Virus record (IMG/VR): IMGVR_UViG_3300023184_000581
Span: 1-21,588 of that record
DNA from: a virus
DNA length: 21,588 nt
Direction: 5' to 3' (one strand)
Numbering within the stretch: the stretch's first letter is position 1; the number at the start of each line of letters is the position of its first letter. This document shows, in pieces, positions 7,261 to 14,228 of this stretch. The notes under the pieces are model-generated. The model was given only the letters and a program-made list of their open reading frames with translations. It searched no databases and was not told where the DNA came from. Made by a program: the position numbers and the translations under genes.

Positions 7261-9089
7261 TGTTAGATAAATTTTTTAATAAAAATAATCCAGACAGTAA
7301 GGTTCAAAAAGATAAAGACACGAAAGACGGTGTGGCAGCAATGCGTATTGTCGCAAAAAATACGCTTGTGTTTCCTTCAATAGCCAAACAACTCAAATCA
7401 CTAAACTCTGCATTCGGAAACTATTTAAAATTAAATAACATCAGACCAGCAGTTGGTGATAAGCTTACCGATGTTACCAAATCTCTCAGAGAATCCAAAG
7501 AAATATCAGTAGCCAATATCAAAGTTAAAAAATATGCCAAAGAGAAAAAACGAACTTTCTTAGCTGGAATATTGGATACTTTTGTAAAAATACTGAGTGG
7601 TCTTTTTTTAGCTTCCCTTCTTTCAATTGGTTACGTTGTATATAAACTCACTGAAATTATTTCTCCATATGTTGGAAAGGTTATTGATAAAATTTCTGAG
7701 GGGATAACATTCCTATCGGATAGCATCTCTTCATTTTTCAGGGATGTCGATTGGCTAGATTTATTTGAAACATCATTCAAAAAGTATTTAAACTTTATCA
7801 GTTTTGGTATCATAAACGAAGAACGAGTAAATGAAGTAATATCACAATCAGGTTCATTTTATAAAGAAATGATGAAAGGTTTTGGTAGCATTATTAAGAA
7901 TGCTATTGAATGGTTAGCACCAAAATTACAATCTATAGGAAGATTTGTAGGAAAAGATATTCTTGGTGTTGATATTGATAAACAAGCTGAGAGAAGAAAC
8001 ATAAAAGAACAGCTTGCGAAACGTTCACAAGAACTGCAAAAAGAATACAATGATCTGGATAAGCAAGATGTAGAGTTAACTGGTAAAAAGAATAAATTAT
8101 CCAAAGAAAAACAAAAATTACAAGAGTTAAAATTAAAAAGAGAAGAAGAAGAGAAACAGAAAAAGATAGCTGAAGCTGTTGAAAAGGAAAAGAAGAAACC
8201 TATCCTTGAAAGATTATTCGGTAAAAAAGAAGAAGCTAAACCTGAAGCAGTCCCGACAGAAGTTAAAAGGGAAGAAGCAAAACCCACACCAACAATAAAG
8301 AAAGAAGAACCCAAAGTTGAAGTGAGTAAAGTACCAGCTTCGGATGGGACTGCTGCACCTTTACCCGAACCAGCAAAACAACCTTCATCTGCTGTTAGTT
8401 TACAATCTGTTGTAGAAGACAATTCACCAAAGTTTACTCCGATTGATTATTCAGGATTAAATCCAGCTTTCAAAAAGCTTTTGGTTGAGATGGCTACTTC
8501 ATATACGCAAGAAACTGGTAAAAAGTTATTAATCAATTCGGCGTATCGTTCAAATCAAGAGCAGAAAGAACTGTACGATAGATGGATTGCATCAGGTAAG
8601 AAGGGTGGTGTTGTTGCCAAACCAGCGGCTCCATTAAAAGGTGCTGATGGACAATCGGGAGCAGGATCACCTCATACCAGTGGTACTGCTATTGACATTC
8701 AAGCAAAAGGACAATTATTCGGAAAGCTTTCAGGTGATGTTGATAACCCTTCTGGATGGCTAGAGAAATTTGGTTTAACGCGACCAGTAACATCAGAATT
8801 TTTAATAAAGCAGGGAAAAGACCCGGCAAAACGGGAAGATTGGCACGTTACTCCACTCAAAAGTTTACCTACACCCGATGGTGGTATTGTTGCGAATAAA
8901 TCAGGTAAAGCTGTTGATTTGGAAAGTGGTAAGAAAACCCCCAACTATGATATAGGAAAATCCTCTTCTGAAATTGCAGCCGAGCAACGAGGACAATCTA
9001 AACCACAAAATCCTACCTACGTTGATGCTCGTACTACAAACAACAACATAGTGGAAAAAAATAAAAAATACGTTCCTGTTCCAGCATAA
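7260..9089 (+). CDS. Tail-associated D,D- or L,D-peptidase, scaffold paralog C (M15/VanY-like domain)
   Basis: This 609-residue protein is the third paralog. It has the N-terminal block (MRIVAKNTLVFPSIAKQL, 28-45), a hydrophobic segment (about 101-128), the block NFISFGIINEERV (178-190), a Lys/Glu-rich coiled coil (240-325), a Pro-rich linker, and an M15 peptidase domain (about 395-535). Zinc and catalytic residues are in place: SPHTSGTAIDI gives H472 and D479, and EDWHV gives the E526 base and H529. SAYRS (427-431) is the usual substrate-side motif. These enzymes cut peptidoglycan stem peptides, either as D-Ala-D-Ala carboxypeptidases or as L-Ala-D-Glu endopeptidases; the exact bond cannot be told here. 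The tail matches its paralogs (SSSEIAAEQRGQ, then TTNNNI). The ATG overlaps the stop of paralog B by one base. It is the last gene of the plus operon. Confidence 0.87.
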   Translation: MLDKFFNKNNPDSKVQKDKDTKDGVAAMRIVAKNTLVFPSIAKQLKSLNSAFGNYLKLNNIRPAVGDKLTDVTKSLRESKEISVANIKVKKYAKEKKRTFLAGILDTFVKILSGLFLASLLSIGYVVYKLTEIISPYVGKVIDKISEGITFLSDSISSFFRDVDWLDLFETSFKKYLNFISFGIINEERVNEVISQSGSFYKEMMKGFGSIIKNAIEWLAPKLQSIGRFVGKDILGVDIDKQAERRNIKEQLAKRSQELQKEYNDLDKQDVELTGKKNKLSKEKQKLQELKLKREEEEKQKKIAEAVEKEKKKPILERLFGKKEEAKPEAVPTEVKREEAKPTPTIKKEEPKVEVSKVPASDGTAAPLPEPAKQPSSAVSLQSVVEDNSPKFTPIDYSGLNPAFKKLLVEMATSYTQETGKKLLINSAYRSNQEQKELYDRWIASGKKGGVVAKPAAPLKGADGQSGAGSPHTSGTAIDIQAKGQLFGKLSGDVDNPSGWLEKFGLTRPVTSEFLIKQGKDPAKREDWHVTPLKSLPTPDGGIVANKSGKAVDLESGKKTPNYDIGKSSSEIAAEQRGQSKPQNPTYVDARTTNNNIVEKNKKYVPVPA

Positions 9090-9117
9090 AAAAACCCCAC
9101 ACCTTTCGATGTGGGGT
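9088..9117 (-). terminator. Intrinsic terminator for the minus-strand gp32 block, between convergent operons
   Basis: A perfect 7-bp stem pairs CCCCACA (9095-9101) with TGTGGGG (9110-9116) around an 8-base loop. Read on the minus strand, the stem is followed directly by seven T residues (complement of the A run 9088-9094), the standard form of an intrinsic terminator. It lies 20 bases after the gp32 stop. On the plus strand there is no T run, so termination of the tail operon here would be weaker, although the hairpin could still act as a barrier or protect the 3' end. Confidence 0.88.
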
Positions 9118-9136
9118 CAAAGAACAGGACTAGGTT

Positions 9137-9997
9137 TTAACCCTGTTCTGCGAGAGATCGGAAATAATCCACTTCATCATCATCTCCAAGACTTGGTTCT
9201 GATGAAAGAGTAGCATCTTCTGCTTTGCTACCAATTTGTGTTACACCATTCAAACCGAGAACCTGAGTCAGTCGATCTTTCAAAGCATCATATGATTTGA
9301 AATGTTTAGCATCAATAAACTCTTTGAGTGAATGCTCAGACTTCAAGATTTTTCCAATCTTTTCATCATCATCTGACAATGGTGATGGCGCATCAAACTC
9401 AGATTTATCATAGTTGCGATAACCTTCAACTTGACGAATCTTGATTTTGAAGTTAGCACCTTCCCAAAAATGAAATGGATTCAAAGGTGTTTCATCAGCA
9501 AACTCTGGATTCATTGCTTCAGTGATCTTGTCAAAGATTTTTTTACCAAACTTATACAGACGAACTTGACCTTCGTTTGCTGGATTCTTAGGATCAGATA
9601 TCACCAAGATGTTTGCAATATAAGTAAGCTTACGCTTTTGCTTACGTACAATTTCTTTATTCGCTTCAATACCAGAATTCCAAAGAATAGAATTGTGTTC
9701 GCATACTGGACACTTCTGAGCATTCGTAGTCAGACAATTATCCATCAACCAAAGACCATTAGGTCCTTGAAATGCGTGATTGAAACGACGAACCCAAGGA
9801 AGTGCATCATCACCATCAACTACTGGTGCTGGTAGGAAACGAATGATTGCCATACCGTTTCCTGCTTTATCTACTTCAGGTTGCCAGAAACGTGGATCGT
9901 CTTTTTCGTAGACAGTTTCTGTTGGTTGATTAACCTTTAGTATTTCTTTAGTGAGCATACTAAGATTATTGCTGCGTTTGAGTTTTTCTAAATCCAT
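9137..9997 (-). CDS. 32: Single-stranded DNA-binding protein gp32
   Basis: The 286 residues compare with 301 in T4. The basic N-terminus mediates cooperative binding in this family. The core shows RFLPAP (53-58), the zinc ligands H74, C88, C96 and C99 (T4: H64, C77, C87, C90), and GLWLMDNC. The C-terminus is strongly acidic (GDDDEVDYF), as in T4, where that tail recruits replication partners including gp59. The protein coats ssDNA during replication and recombination. The ATG has GAGGT six bases upstream. The T4 order 32-59-33 is kept, except that a nucleotidase gene lies between 32 and 59. T4 gp32 represses its own translation through a leader pseudoknot; I see no clear equivalent in the short leader here. 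Confidence 0.95.
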   Translation of the reverse strand: MDLEKLKRSNNLSMLTKEILKVNQPTETVYEKDDPRFWQPEVDKAGNGMAIIRFLPAPVVDGDDALPWVRRFNHAFQGPNGLWLMDNCLTTNAQKCPVCEHNSILWNSGIEANKEIVRKQKRKLTYIANILVISDPKNPANEGQVRLYKFGKKIFDKITEAMNPEFADETPLNPFHFWEGANFKIKIRQVEGYRNYDKSEFDAPSPLSDDDEKIGKILKSEHSLKEFIDAKHFKSYDALKDRLTQVLGLNGVTQIGSKAEDATLSSEPSLGDDDEVDYFRSLAEQG

Positions 9998-10020
9998 TTG
10001 TTTACCTCGTATGTTAAATA

Positions 10021-10563
10021 TTAAGAATGTATAACGTCTTGTCCACTTTGTTCATTATCAACTGCTACATACGTACCATCCACGATTGACTTTAAAGTTT
10101 TTAAAGTCTTGTTTAGATCATTATGAATGATACCGATACCACCTGCCATATTAAAATCATCAATAACATCCTGCGTGTCATCAATAAGTATCACATTAGG
10201 CTTCGCATAGTCAGCTTTCAAAGCACGACCAGGAACTATGTTTGCCTTAAAATCGATATAGTGTTTCTTTAACCATATCTTCTTTTGCTTCTTAACTGCT
10301 TCATGATGTGTACGACCACCAGAAGAAGAAAGAATCTCTATCGGTATATCCAGTGAAAGAACATACTTCAACAATTCTTTACCACCAGGATACCACTCTA
10401 ATGTTTCAAAATTATTACCTTCAACAAATTCATCCCACTTATGATCACGTTTTTCACCACGTTCACGATTGGGTTGAGGGTCTACTTTCCACATCTCTTT
10501 ATATCGTTTGGTGAAATCACTAAGTACACCATCCATGTCAAGATAAATTTTCTGTATTTTCAT
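10021..10563 (-). CDS. HAD-family 5'(3')-deoxyribonucleotidase
   Basis: This 180-residue protein has all HAD signatures: motif I YLDMDGVLSDF with nucleophile D9 and acid D11, motif II EILSSSGG (77-83), a Lys-rich stretch (91-100), and motif IV NVILIDDTQDVIDDF (123-137). This arrangement, with length about 180, is typical of the deoxyribonucleotidase (NT5C-like) family common in T4-like phages, which removes phosphate from deoxynucleoside monophosphates. A role in nucleotide-pool balance during replication follows from the family and from its place between gp32 and gp59. Its start overlaps the end of gp59 by 26 bases, so the two are probably translated in a coupled way. Specificity cannot be read from sequence; a general HAD phosphatase is the alternative. 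Confidence 0.85.
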   Translation of the reverse strand: MKIQKIYLDMDGVLSDFTKRYKEMWKVDPQPNRERGEKRDHKWDEFVEGNNFETLEWYPGGKELLKYVLSLDIPIEILSSSGGRTHHEAVKKQKKIWLKKHYIDFKANIVPGRALKADYAKPNVILIDDTQDVIDDFNMAGGIGIIHNDLNKTLKTLKSIVDGTYVAVDNEQSGQDVIHS

Positions 10564-11146
10564 TTAAGGTTTTCTTCAATAATAACTTATACTTCGTCAA
10601 ATCAAACTGTATGAACGGTGTGTACTTCTTTATCCGTAAACTTACCTTGGGATAGTGGATCGTATCCGAGATTTGTTTATCCCACCTTGGAATAAATCCA
10701 AGAATAGAATTCAGTATACACATTGTCTCTAGTTGAATCTCACTGTGTAAATACTTCTGCAACAAATCTGGATACTGCCCATCTTGACACTGTAACATAG
10801 CATTTGGGTTGCTGTCAAACAAATTTTCTATGTCATTCGTAAAAGTATAAGTCAATGACTGAATAACTTTTTGTCTAGCACGATAACAAGCTTCTGCTTC
10901 ATCCTGTAAAAGATTTCCCACCCATACATTTGAGTCGGCAATAAAGTTAGCAACCAAAAAATCCTGCATCATCTGTTCGCTAGAACAACGACGAGAAAGT
11001 TTATAGTACTGCCACTTGTCTTTCCGATTCTCAAATGCCTCTACACTTGTCCTTGTTTTACCCCGATACTTCAGGTAATCATACTGGTCTTGTGTAAAGT
11101 GTAGCTTGAGTGAAGAGAATAAACAAAACGCTTCATAACCTGTCAT
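10538..11146 (-). CDS. 59: Replicative helicase loader gp59
   Basis: The protein has 202 residues (T4: 217). Family features include the N-terminal block GYEAFCLFSSLKLHF, the FENRKDKWQYYKLSRR region (38-53), FLVANFIADSNVWVGNLL, and late LQKYLHSEIQLETMCILNSIL. In T4, gp59 binds forked DNA and gp32 and loads the gp41 helicase; it links recombination intermediates to replication restart. The gene lies between gp33 and gp32 in the T4 order. Its ATG overlaps the gp33 stop by 4 bases, and its end overlaps the nucleotidase start by 26 bases. Alternatives are unlikely given the sequence pattern and synteny together. Confidence 0.9.
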   Translation of the reverse strand: MTGYEAFCLFSSLKLHFTQDQYDYLKYRGKTRTSVEAFENRKDKWQYYKLSRRCSSEQMMQDFLVANFIADSNVWVGNLLQDEAEACYRARQKVIQSLTYTFTNDIENLFDSNPNAMLQCQDGQYPDLLQKYLHSEIQLETMCILNSILGFIPRWDKQISDTIHYPKVSLRIKKYTPFIQFDLTKYKLLLKKTLNENTENLS

Positions 11147-11367
11147 ATTGGTAAACGACTACCTTTAGTTTTCAACATATTCATATTTTCAGCTTGCTCA
11201 TGTATCTTTGCTTTTAAGTTTGGAGAGATAAGTGTTGCTGCTACCTCAGTCTCCAAACCCGTTTTATTACAGTACTCTATTATAGCCTCTAGATAATTAT
11301 AATCTGTAGTTGCGACAATTTCTTCTATCTCAACTGCAAATTTTATCATCTCTTCTTTTGTGGGCAT
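11143..11367 (-). CDS. 33: Late transcription co-activator gp33
   Basis: I place the start at the ATG at 11367, giving 74 residues that begin MPTKEEMIKFAVEIEEIV. A longer frame exists up to 11436, but it would overlap the upstream gene, and the family normally begins with this MPTKEE-like block. The chosen ATG is two bases past the upstream stop, with AAGGT further upstream. The end KTKGSRLPI is also typical. In T4, gp33 (112 residues) bridges RNA polymerase to the gp45 sliding clamp while gp55 reads the TATAAATA element. It is therefore consistent with the late promoters seen at 816-823 and 16282-16289. gp55 and gp45 are not in the window. Confidence 0.85.
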   Translation of the reverse strand: MPTKEEMIKFAVEIEEIVATTDYNYLEAIIEYCNKTGLETEVAATLISPNLKAKIHEQAENMNMLKTKGSRLPI

Positions 11368-11368
11368 A

Positions 11369-11947
11369 CTAGATTTTGACCTTTGCGCCACCAGCAGTGC
11401 CTGGTGATGGAAATGTCCATGACGAAACGTCAGCAACCGTCAACGATTTAATATCTTTGCTGTTAAGTGACCACGATTGAATTTGCTCTTGCGTCAAAGG
11501 TGACATCGTTGGAAATGTACCATGCTTATCTTTGTATGCATAGGTTTTATTTGTACCCAAATCGGTTACAGTCAAAGGTGCAATATCAGCAGTAGTTAAT
11601 GCAGCAATACTTGCAGTTGTCAAAGTACCAAATGGCCATCCGTTGTTAGGAAAGTTATCCATAGAAAACTTATCTGCTCTAGGTTGTTGCGCTTGTGCTT
11701 CAGGTTGACCCACCCACTCATTTTCTTCCGACTCATCATAATCATATATTTCACCAATTTCATTCTCAACATCATGACCCGATGCAATTAGAAATTTTCG
11801 GAATTGCTGAAATACAACAGACAAATCGTATTCTGGTTCTGCTTGAAATGACATATTTACATGTGTACCCTGCCTGTCTGTAAAAGAAAAACTATAACTA
11901 CAAAGTTCATCATCACTATTGTAACCACCAAGTTTAGTTGTGTACAT
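11369..11947 (-). CDS. Phage protein with C-terminal LTxxDIxx short repeats, function unknown
   Basis: I choose the ATG at 11947 (192 residues) rather than 11962, because GGAGG lies seven bases upstream of the inner ATG and overlaps the outer one. The N-terminal half (SYSFSFTDRQGTHVNMSF, then DLSVVFQQFRKFLIASGHDV) looks like a small phage domain that I have seen in other contexts but cannot name. Next is an acidic stretch (EIYDYDESEENEW). The C-terminal half carries short repeats of 8-9 residues: LTTASIAA, LTTADIAP, LTVTDLG, and later LTQEQIQSW, SLNSKDIKS, LTVADVSSW. The gene directly precedes gp33, the place of dsbA in T4, but the protein is much longer than DsbA and does not resemble it. 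No function is assigned. Confidence 0.7.
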   Translation of the reverse strand: MYTTKLGGYNSDDELCSYSFSFTDRQGTHVNMSFQAEPEYDLSVVFQQFRKFLIASGHDVENEIGEIYDYDESEENEWVGQPEAQAQQPRADKFSMDNFPNNGWPFGTLTTASIAALTTADIAPLTVTDLGTNKTYAYKDKHGTFPTMSPLTQEQIQSWSLNSKDIKSLTVADVSSWTFPSPGTAGGAKVKI

Positions 11948-11962
11948 AGTCCCCACCTCCAT

Positions 11963-12199
11963 TTAAAAAGATTTTTTCCCCGCAAATGCTGCATGTGTTA
12001 TACAAATTATATCATCGCCTCTGGCATAGGAGCAACGCACTGACAATGGATCAATACCTTTTACAATTGCATTCTCGATGTTGGATGCCATCAATTTACG
12101 TTCATTAATGTAATAGATGCAGATTGCAGCTATCACTGAAAGCAGAACCAATGTAACTGAAAATATTATTATAGCATTCAAACTCTTCTGCTCCATCAT
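11963..12199 (-). CDS. Small single-pass membrane protein, unknown
   Basis: The preferred start is the first of two adjacent ATGs at 12199, six bases after AAGGAG, giving 78 residues. An outer ATG at 12232 lacks a ribosome site and touches the upstream stop. The protein begins MMEQKSLNAIIIF, has one membrane segment of about 22 residues (IIIFSVTLVLLSVIAAICIYYI), then a soluble tail with NAIVKGIDPLSVRC and ICITHAA. The GIDP-SVRC-type tail occurs in small membrane proteins of T4-like phages. The two tail cysteines may be periplasmic and bonded. It follows the SleB-like hydrolase gene by 32 bases, so a lysis or envelope role is possible but unproven. Confidence 0.7.
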   Translation of the reverse strand: MMEQKSLNAIIIFSVTLVLLSVIAAICIYYINERKLMASNIENAIVKGIDPLSVRCSYARGDDIICITHAAFAGKKSF

Positions 12200-12231
12200 C
12201 AACTTCTCCTTTTTACTATTTAATATGGCCA

Positions 12232-12786
12232 TTAAGTGTTCCTCTGTTTTACTCTGTTGTAGAAAATGTGCCTACCGATATAGGCAGTCCTTCTCATATT
12301 ATTCCAAGTCGGTTTTACATAATCTGCATGATAAAACAAAGCACCCTTAGACGGGTCATCATATTCTTCTGGATTTAAATAGAAATTTAATGATAAATCC
12401 ACAATACTATTGTATAACAAATTGCTATCAGGTGTCAATGCTTTTCTATTAATAATAGACTTGGCTCGTTCTTCACAAAACCACGAAAATTGACATACAC
12501 CATCTGATTTTTGTTTTACTACGCCACAATATGTGGTTGGATATTTACCGCTAATCATACGATTACGGGTTACATGAGCAACAGCAATTTGTCCTTCTCT
12601 AGGTTCTTGTGCTGCCTCAAAATAAATGTTCTGTGCAAGGCACTCAATCTCGGTTCTTGCTTCTTTTGTTAGGTCGCGTAGTTCTACATTTAATTTGGTA
12701 GGCACAACAATCTGCGCCATAGTCTGACCAAAAAATAAAATGAAAGACGCAAAACACGCGCACAGTAATAGGGTTAAAAAACGCAT
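12232..12786 (-). CDS. Exported SleB-like cell wall hydrolase (candidate endolysin)
   Basis: This 184-residue protein starts with a signal peptide (hydrophobic residues 4-24, ending QTMAQ), then a SleB/Hydrolase_2-type domain: CLAQNIYFEAAQEPREGQ (49-66) with the likely catalytic E57, AVAHVTRNRM, CQFSW, FYLNP, GALFYHADYVKPTW, and a C-terminal IGRHIFYN. SleB-type enzymes act as lytic transglycosylases on peptidoglycan. With a signal peptide, the enzyme can be exported by the host Sec system, as in holin-independent or SAR/signal-arrest lysis. The ribosome site is strong (AAGGAG, five bases before the ATG). A very stable C(UUCG)G hairpin lies just upstream in the leader. It is the obvious candidate lysis enzyme of the window, distinct from the two tail-borne wall hydrolases at 5122-9089. 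Confidence 0.87.
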   Translation of the reverse strand: MRFLTLLLCACFASFILFFGQTMAQIVVPTKLNVELRDLTKEARTEIECLAQNIYFEAAQEPREGQIAVAHVTRNRMISGKYPTTYCGVVKQKSDGVCQFSWFCEERAKSIINRKALTPDSNLLYNSIVDLSLNFYLNPEEYDDPSKGALFYHADYVKPTWNNMRRTAYIGRHIFYNRVKQRNT

Positions 12787-12805
12787 TATTTCTCCTTGTT
12801 AGTTA

Positions 12806-12827
12806 GGGAGGTGCCGAAGCACCTCTT
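12806..12827 (-). promoter_or_regulatory. Stable C(UUCG)G hairpin upstream of the SleB-like gene
   Basis: On the minus strand the sequence reads GAGGTGC-TTCG-GCACCTC: seven perfect base pairs closed by a cUUCGg tetraloop, extendable by two G-U pairs. It lies between the stop of the 90-residue gene and the ribosome site of the hydrolase gene. No T run follows, so it is not a standard terminator. C(UUCG)G hairpins are known as frequent intercistronic elements in T4 mRNA. A role in processing, stability or attenuation is inferred. Confidence 0.7.
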
Positions 12828-12833
12828 GTCCCA

Positions 12834-13106
12834 TCAGGTAGATGATTTTGCTTTGGGTTTATCTACTGAAATGTTTGAAACGAAACCGTTCAAGGCTTGC
12901 GCCTTTGCGATGATCTCTGCTTCAGGGGGGTATGGTGGGAATACGGGATGGTCTGGAATCTGACCGCCATTTAGTTTAGCGGTTTCGACTTTAACAGTCC
13001 AATCAGTGCTTATTTGTTGACACTTTCCGTGGTAATCTTCGGAAAGCATATCTTTTGCCATTTTTAAAAGTTCGAGACGAATCTCGAAAGGTGTTAAATT
13101 ACTCAT
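12834..13106 (-). CDS. Conserved small hypothetical protein
   Basis: This 90-residue soluble protein begins SNLTPFEIRLELLKMAKDML and has a Pro-rich middle (DHPVFPPYPPEAEII), followed by AKAQALNGFVSN. The N-terminal block is one I recognise from small proteins of T4-like aquatic phages with no assigned function. AGGAG stands six bases before the ATG. It follows a leader hairpin at 13127-13157 and is followed by the C(UUCG)G hairpin before the hydrolase gene. Prediction: two amphipathic helices joined by a proline-rich linker. No catalytic motif is seen. Confidence 0.75.
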   Translation of the reverse strand: MSNLTPFEIRLELLKMAKDMLSEDYHGKCQQISTDWTVKVETAKLNGGQIPDHPVFPPYPPEAEIIAKAQALNGFVSNISVDKPKAKSST

Positions 13107-13126
13107 GTGTTTCTCCTGTGTGTGTA

Positions 13127-13157
13127 ATACTGGCTAGTATGTGTGTGATGCCAGTAT
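13127..13157 (-). promoter_or_regulatory. Intergenic hairpin before the 90-residue gene
   Basis: ATACTGGC (13150-13157 read on the minus strand) pairs perfectly over eight bases with GCCAGTAT (13127-13134) around a 15-base CA-rich loop. It is followed by a short CA repeat and the AGGAG ribosome site. There is no T run. Function is unknown; an mRNA-processing or stability element is plausible. Confidence 0.5.
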
Positions 13158-13163
13158 ATCTAT

Positions 13164-13412
13164 TTAGTCATTTTTTTCTTGACCAGTGATGCAATAACCG
13201 CCTTTGAATACATAAACATCAGAATCGACTCTTAGCTGTTCATATACTTCATTGTTAAAACATTTGTATGGATCACGATAGTTCTGTGTCCAATAATATG
13301 CACCATACCCGATACCACCAAGAACCATTAGAATAGGAATGTACTTCAGGAACTTTACAATTCCTGGCATCAAATCTAATAACTTCGGGAGGATTTCGAG
13401 TAAGGCTTTCAC
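13164..13412 (-). CDS. Small membrane protein with GTG start, unknown
   Basis: The 82-residue frame begins with GTG at 13412, sharing one base with the upstream stop (TAGTG), so translation is probably by coupling; no ribosome site is visible. An amphipathic N-terminus (KALLEILPKLLDLMPGIVKF) leads into one membrane segment (about 24-43, IPILMVLGGIGYGAYYW). The tail (NYRDPYKCFNNEVYEQL, then YVFKGGYCITG) has two cysteines. I recognise this composition from small proteins of T4-like phages without known function. A holin role is conceivable from size and hydrophobicity but nothing specific supports it. Confidence 0.72.
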   Translation of the reverse strand: MKALLEILPKLLDLMPGIVKFLKYIPILMVLGGIGYGAYYWTQNYRDPYKCFNNEVYEQLRVDSDVYVFKGGYCITGQEKND

Positions 13413-13618
13413 TATTTCTTTTTATTTTTCTTGCGAGACTCTAACCATTCTTTGATTAATCGGTCTTGACGTTTATCTTCCCAAGTGTCTATGTTACGAT
13501 CTTTCTTTCGACCTTGACCTTTAAGAAATTTTGTATCCCCATAAGGAGTAACAAAATCTGCGCCTGTTTTATATACATCAATTTTTGGAAATGTTTTTGC
13601 AACCATTTTTAATCCCAT
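13412..13618 (-). CDS. Small basic hypothetical protein
   Basis: This 68-residue, strongly basic protein ends with a run of Lys/Arg (LESRKKNKKK). Its ATG lies inside the last codons of the upstream gene (10-base overlap), with AAGGA two bases before it; an alternative start at MVAKTF is four codons later. The segment TPYGDTKFLKGQGRKKDRN is probably disordered and could bind nucleic acid, but no domain is recognised. It is the middle member of three tightly packed genes (13164-14169). Confidence 0.65.
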   Translation of the reverse strand: MGLKMVAKTFPKIDVYKTGADFVTPYGDTKFLKGQGRKKDRNIDTWEDKRQDRLIKEWLESRKKNKKK

Positions 13619-14169
13619 AGTCCTTGATAATATTTACCAAATAAACGAAACCCGTTCTGTATACGCTCAGATTCTTCCCAAGTTGCTGACCAATCTGTAT
13701 CTTTTACTTTCATCTCAAATGCAAATATCATTTCATTCATAATCCAATCCCATCGGGCATGAATATCATTTATGCCTTCTTTTACTTTATCTTCTTCATA
13801 AAAATCAAAAGTAAATTGGGGTTCCCAATCTTCAGTAGTTGTGCCACGAAGATGTTCTGGTACATCTTCCATATCTGTGAATGGTGACCCATGTTTCGTT
13901 TCCTTCAACTGTTTCAGCATAGGAAGAATGATATCTGCTAACGTAGAATCCATTGACCATGTATCATACCGATCAATCTTCACATAACTGATTCGTGGAT
14001 GAATAAAGTCAAGAAAATCGTGCCATGCTACGCAGATTGGATTTAGACGATTAGACCATTTCTCAATGATTGGTTCACCATAATCAATCTCACGCCAAAA
14101 GAAAACCTTCTCCAAAATAGTATAAGGAGAAATCCAATGATTGCGATAATTTGATTTATAGATTTTCAT
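13609..14169 (-). CDS. Conserved phage hypothetical protein
   Basis: This 186-residue soluble protein starts MKIYKSNYRNHWISPYTI and contains KIDRYDTWSMDSTLADIIL (84-102), KHGSPF and a long acidic/aromatic middle with many Trp and Asp/Glu residues. I recognise the family from other T4-like phages, where it is unassigned. The WSMD...LP pattern and regular Trp residues suggest a compact fold, but no active site is visible. It follows the tmRNA terminator, so it needs its own transcription start or read-through. The next gene overlaps its end by 10 bases. Confidence 0.75.
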   Translation of the reverse strand: MKIYKSNYRNHWISPYTILEKVFFWREIDYGEPIIEKWSNRLNPICVAWHDFLDFIHPRISYVKIDRYDTWSMDSTLADIILPMLKQLKETKHGSPFTDMEDVPEHLRGTTTEDWEPQFTFDFYEEDKVKEGINDIHARWDWIMNEMIFAFEMKVKDTDWSATWEESERIQNGFRLFGKYYQGLWD

Positions 14170-14174
14170 GGTAT

Positions 14175-14213
14175 AAAAAATAGTGGGAGTGATTGGTTAA
14201 TAAGGACACTCCC
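14175..14213 (-). terminator. Intrinsic terminator ending the tmRNA transcript
   Basis: On the minus strand, GGGAGTG (14207-14213) pairs with CACTCCC (14185-14191): seven perfect pairs around a 15-base loop. A T-rich stretch with six consecutive T (complement of 14175-14180) follows shortly after. It lies 15 bases past the tag stop codon and directly before the ATG of the next gene. In two-piece tmRNAs a helix after the tag is normal, so the hairpin may double as part of the coding piece. Confidence 0.8.
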
Positions 14214-14228
14214 GAAACCCCAAGTGAG

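Noticed and set aside
7859-8422. 187-codon minus-strand open frame
   Set aside because: It is antisense to paralog C; its Ser/Phe-rich protein mirrors the Lys/Glu-rich coiled coil and linker on the other strand, with no ribosome site or family resemblance.
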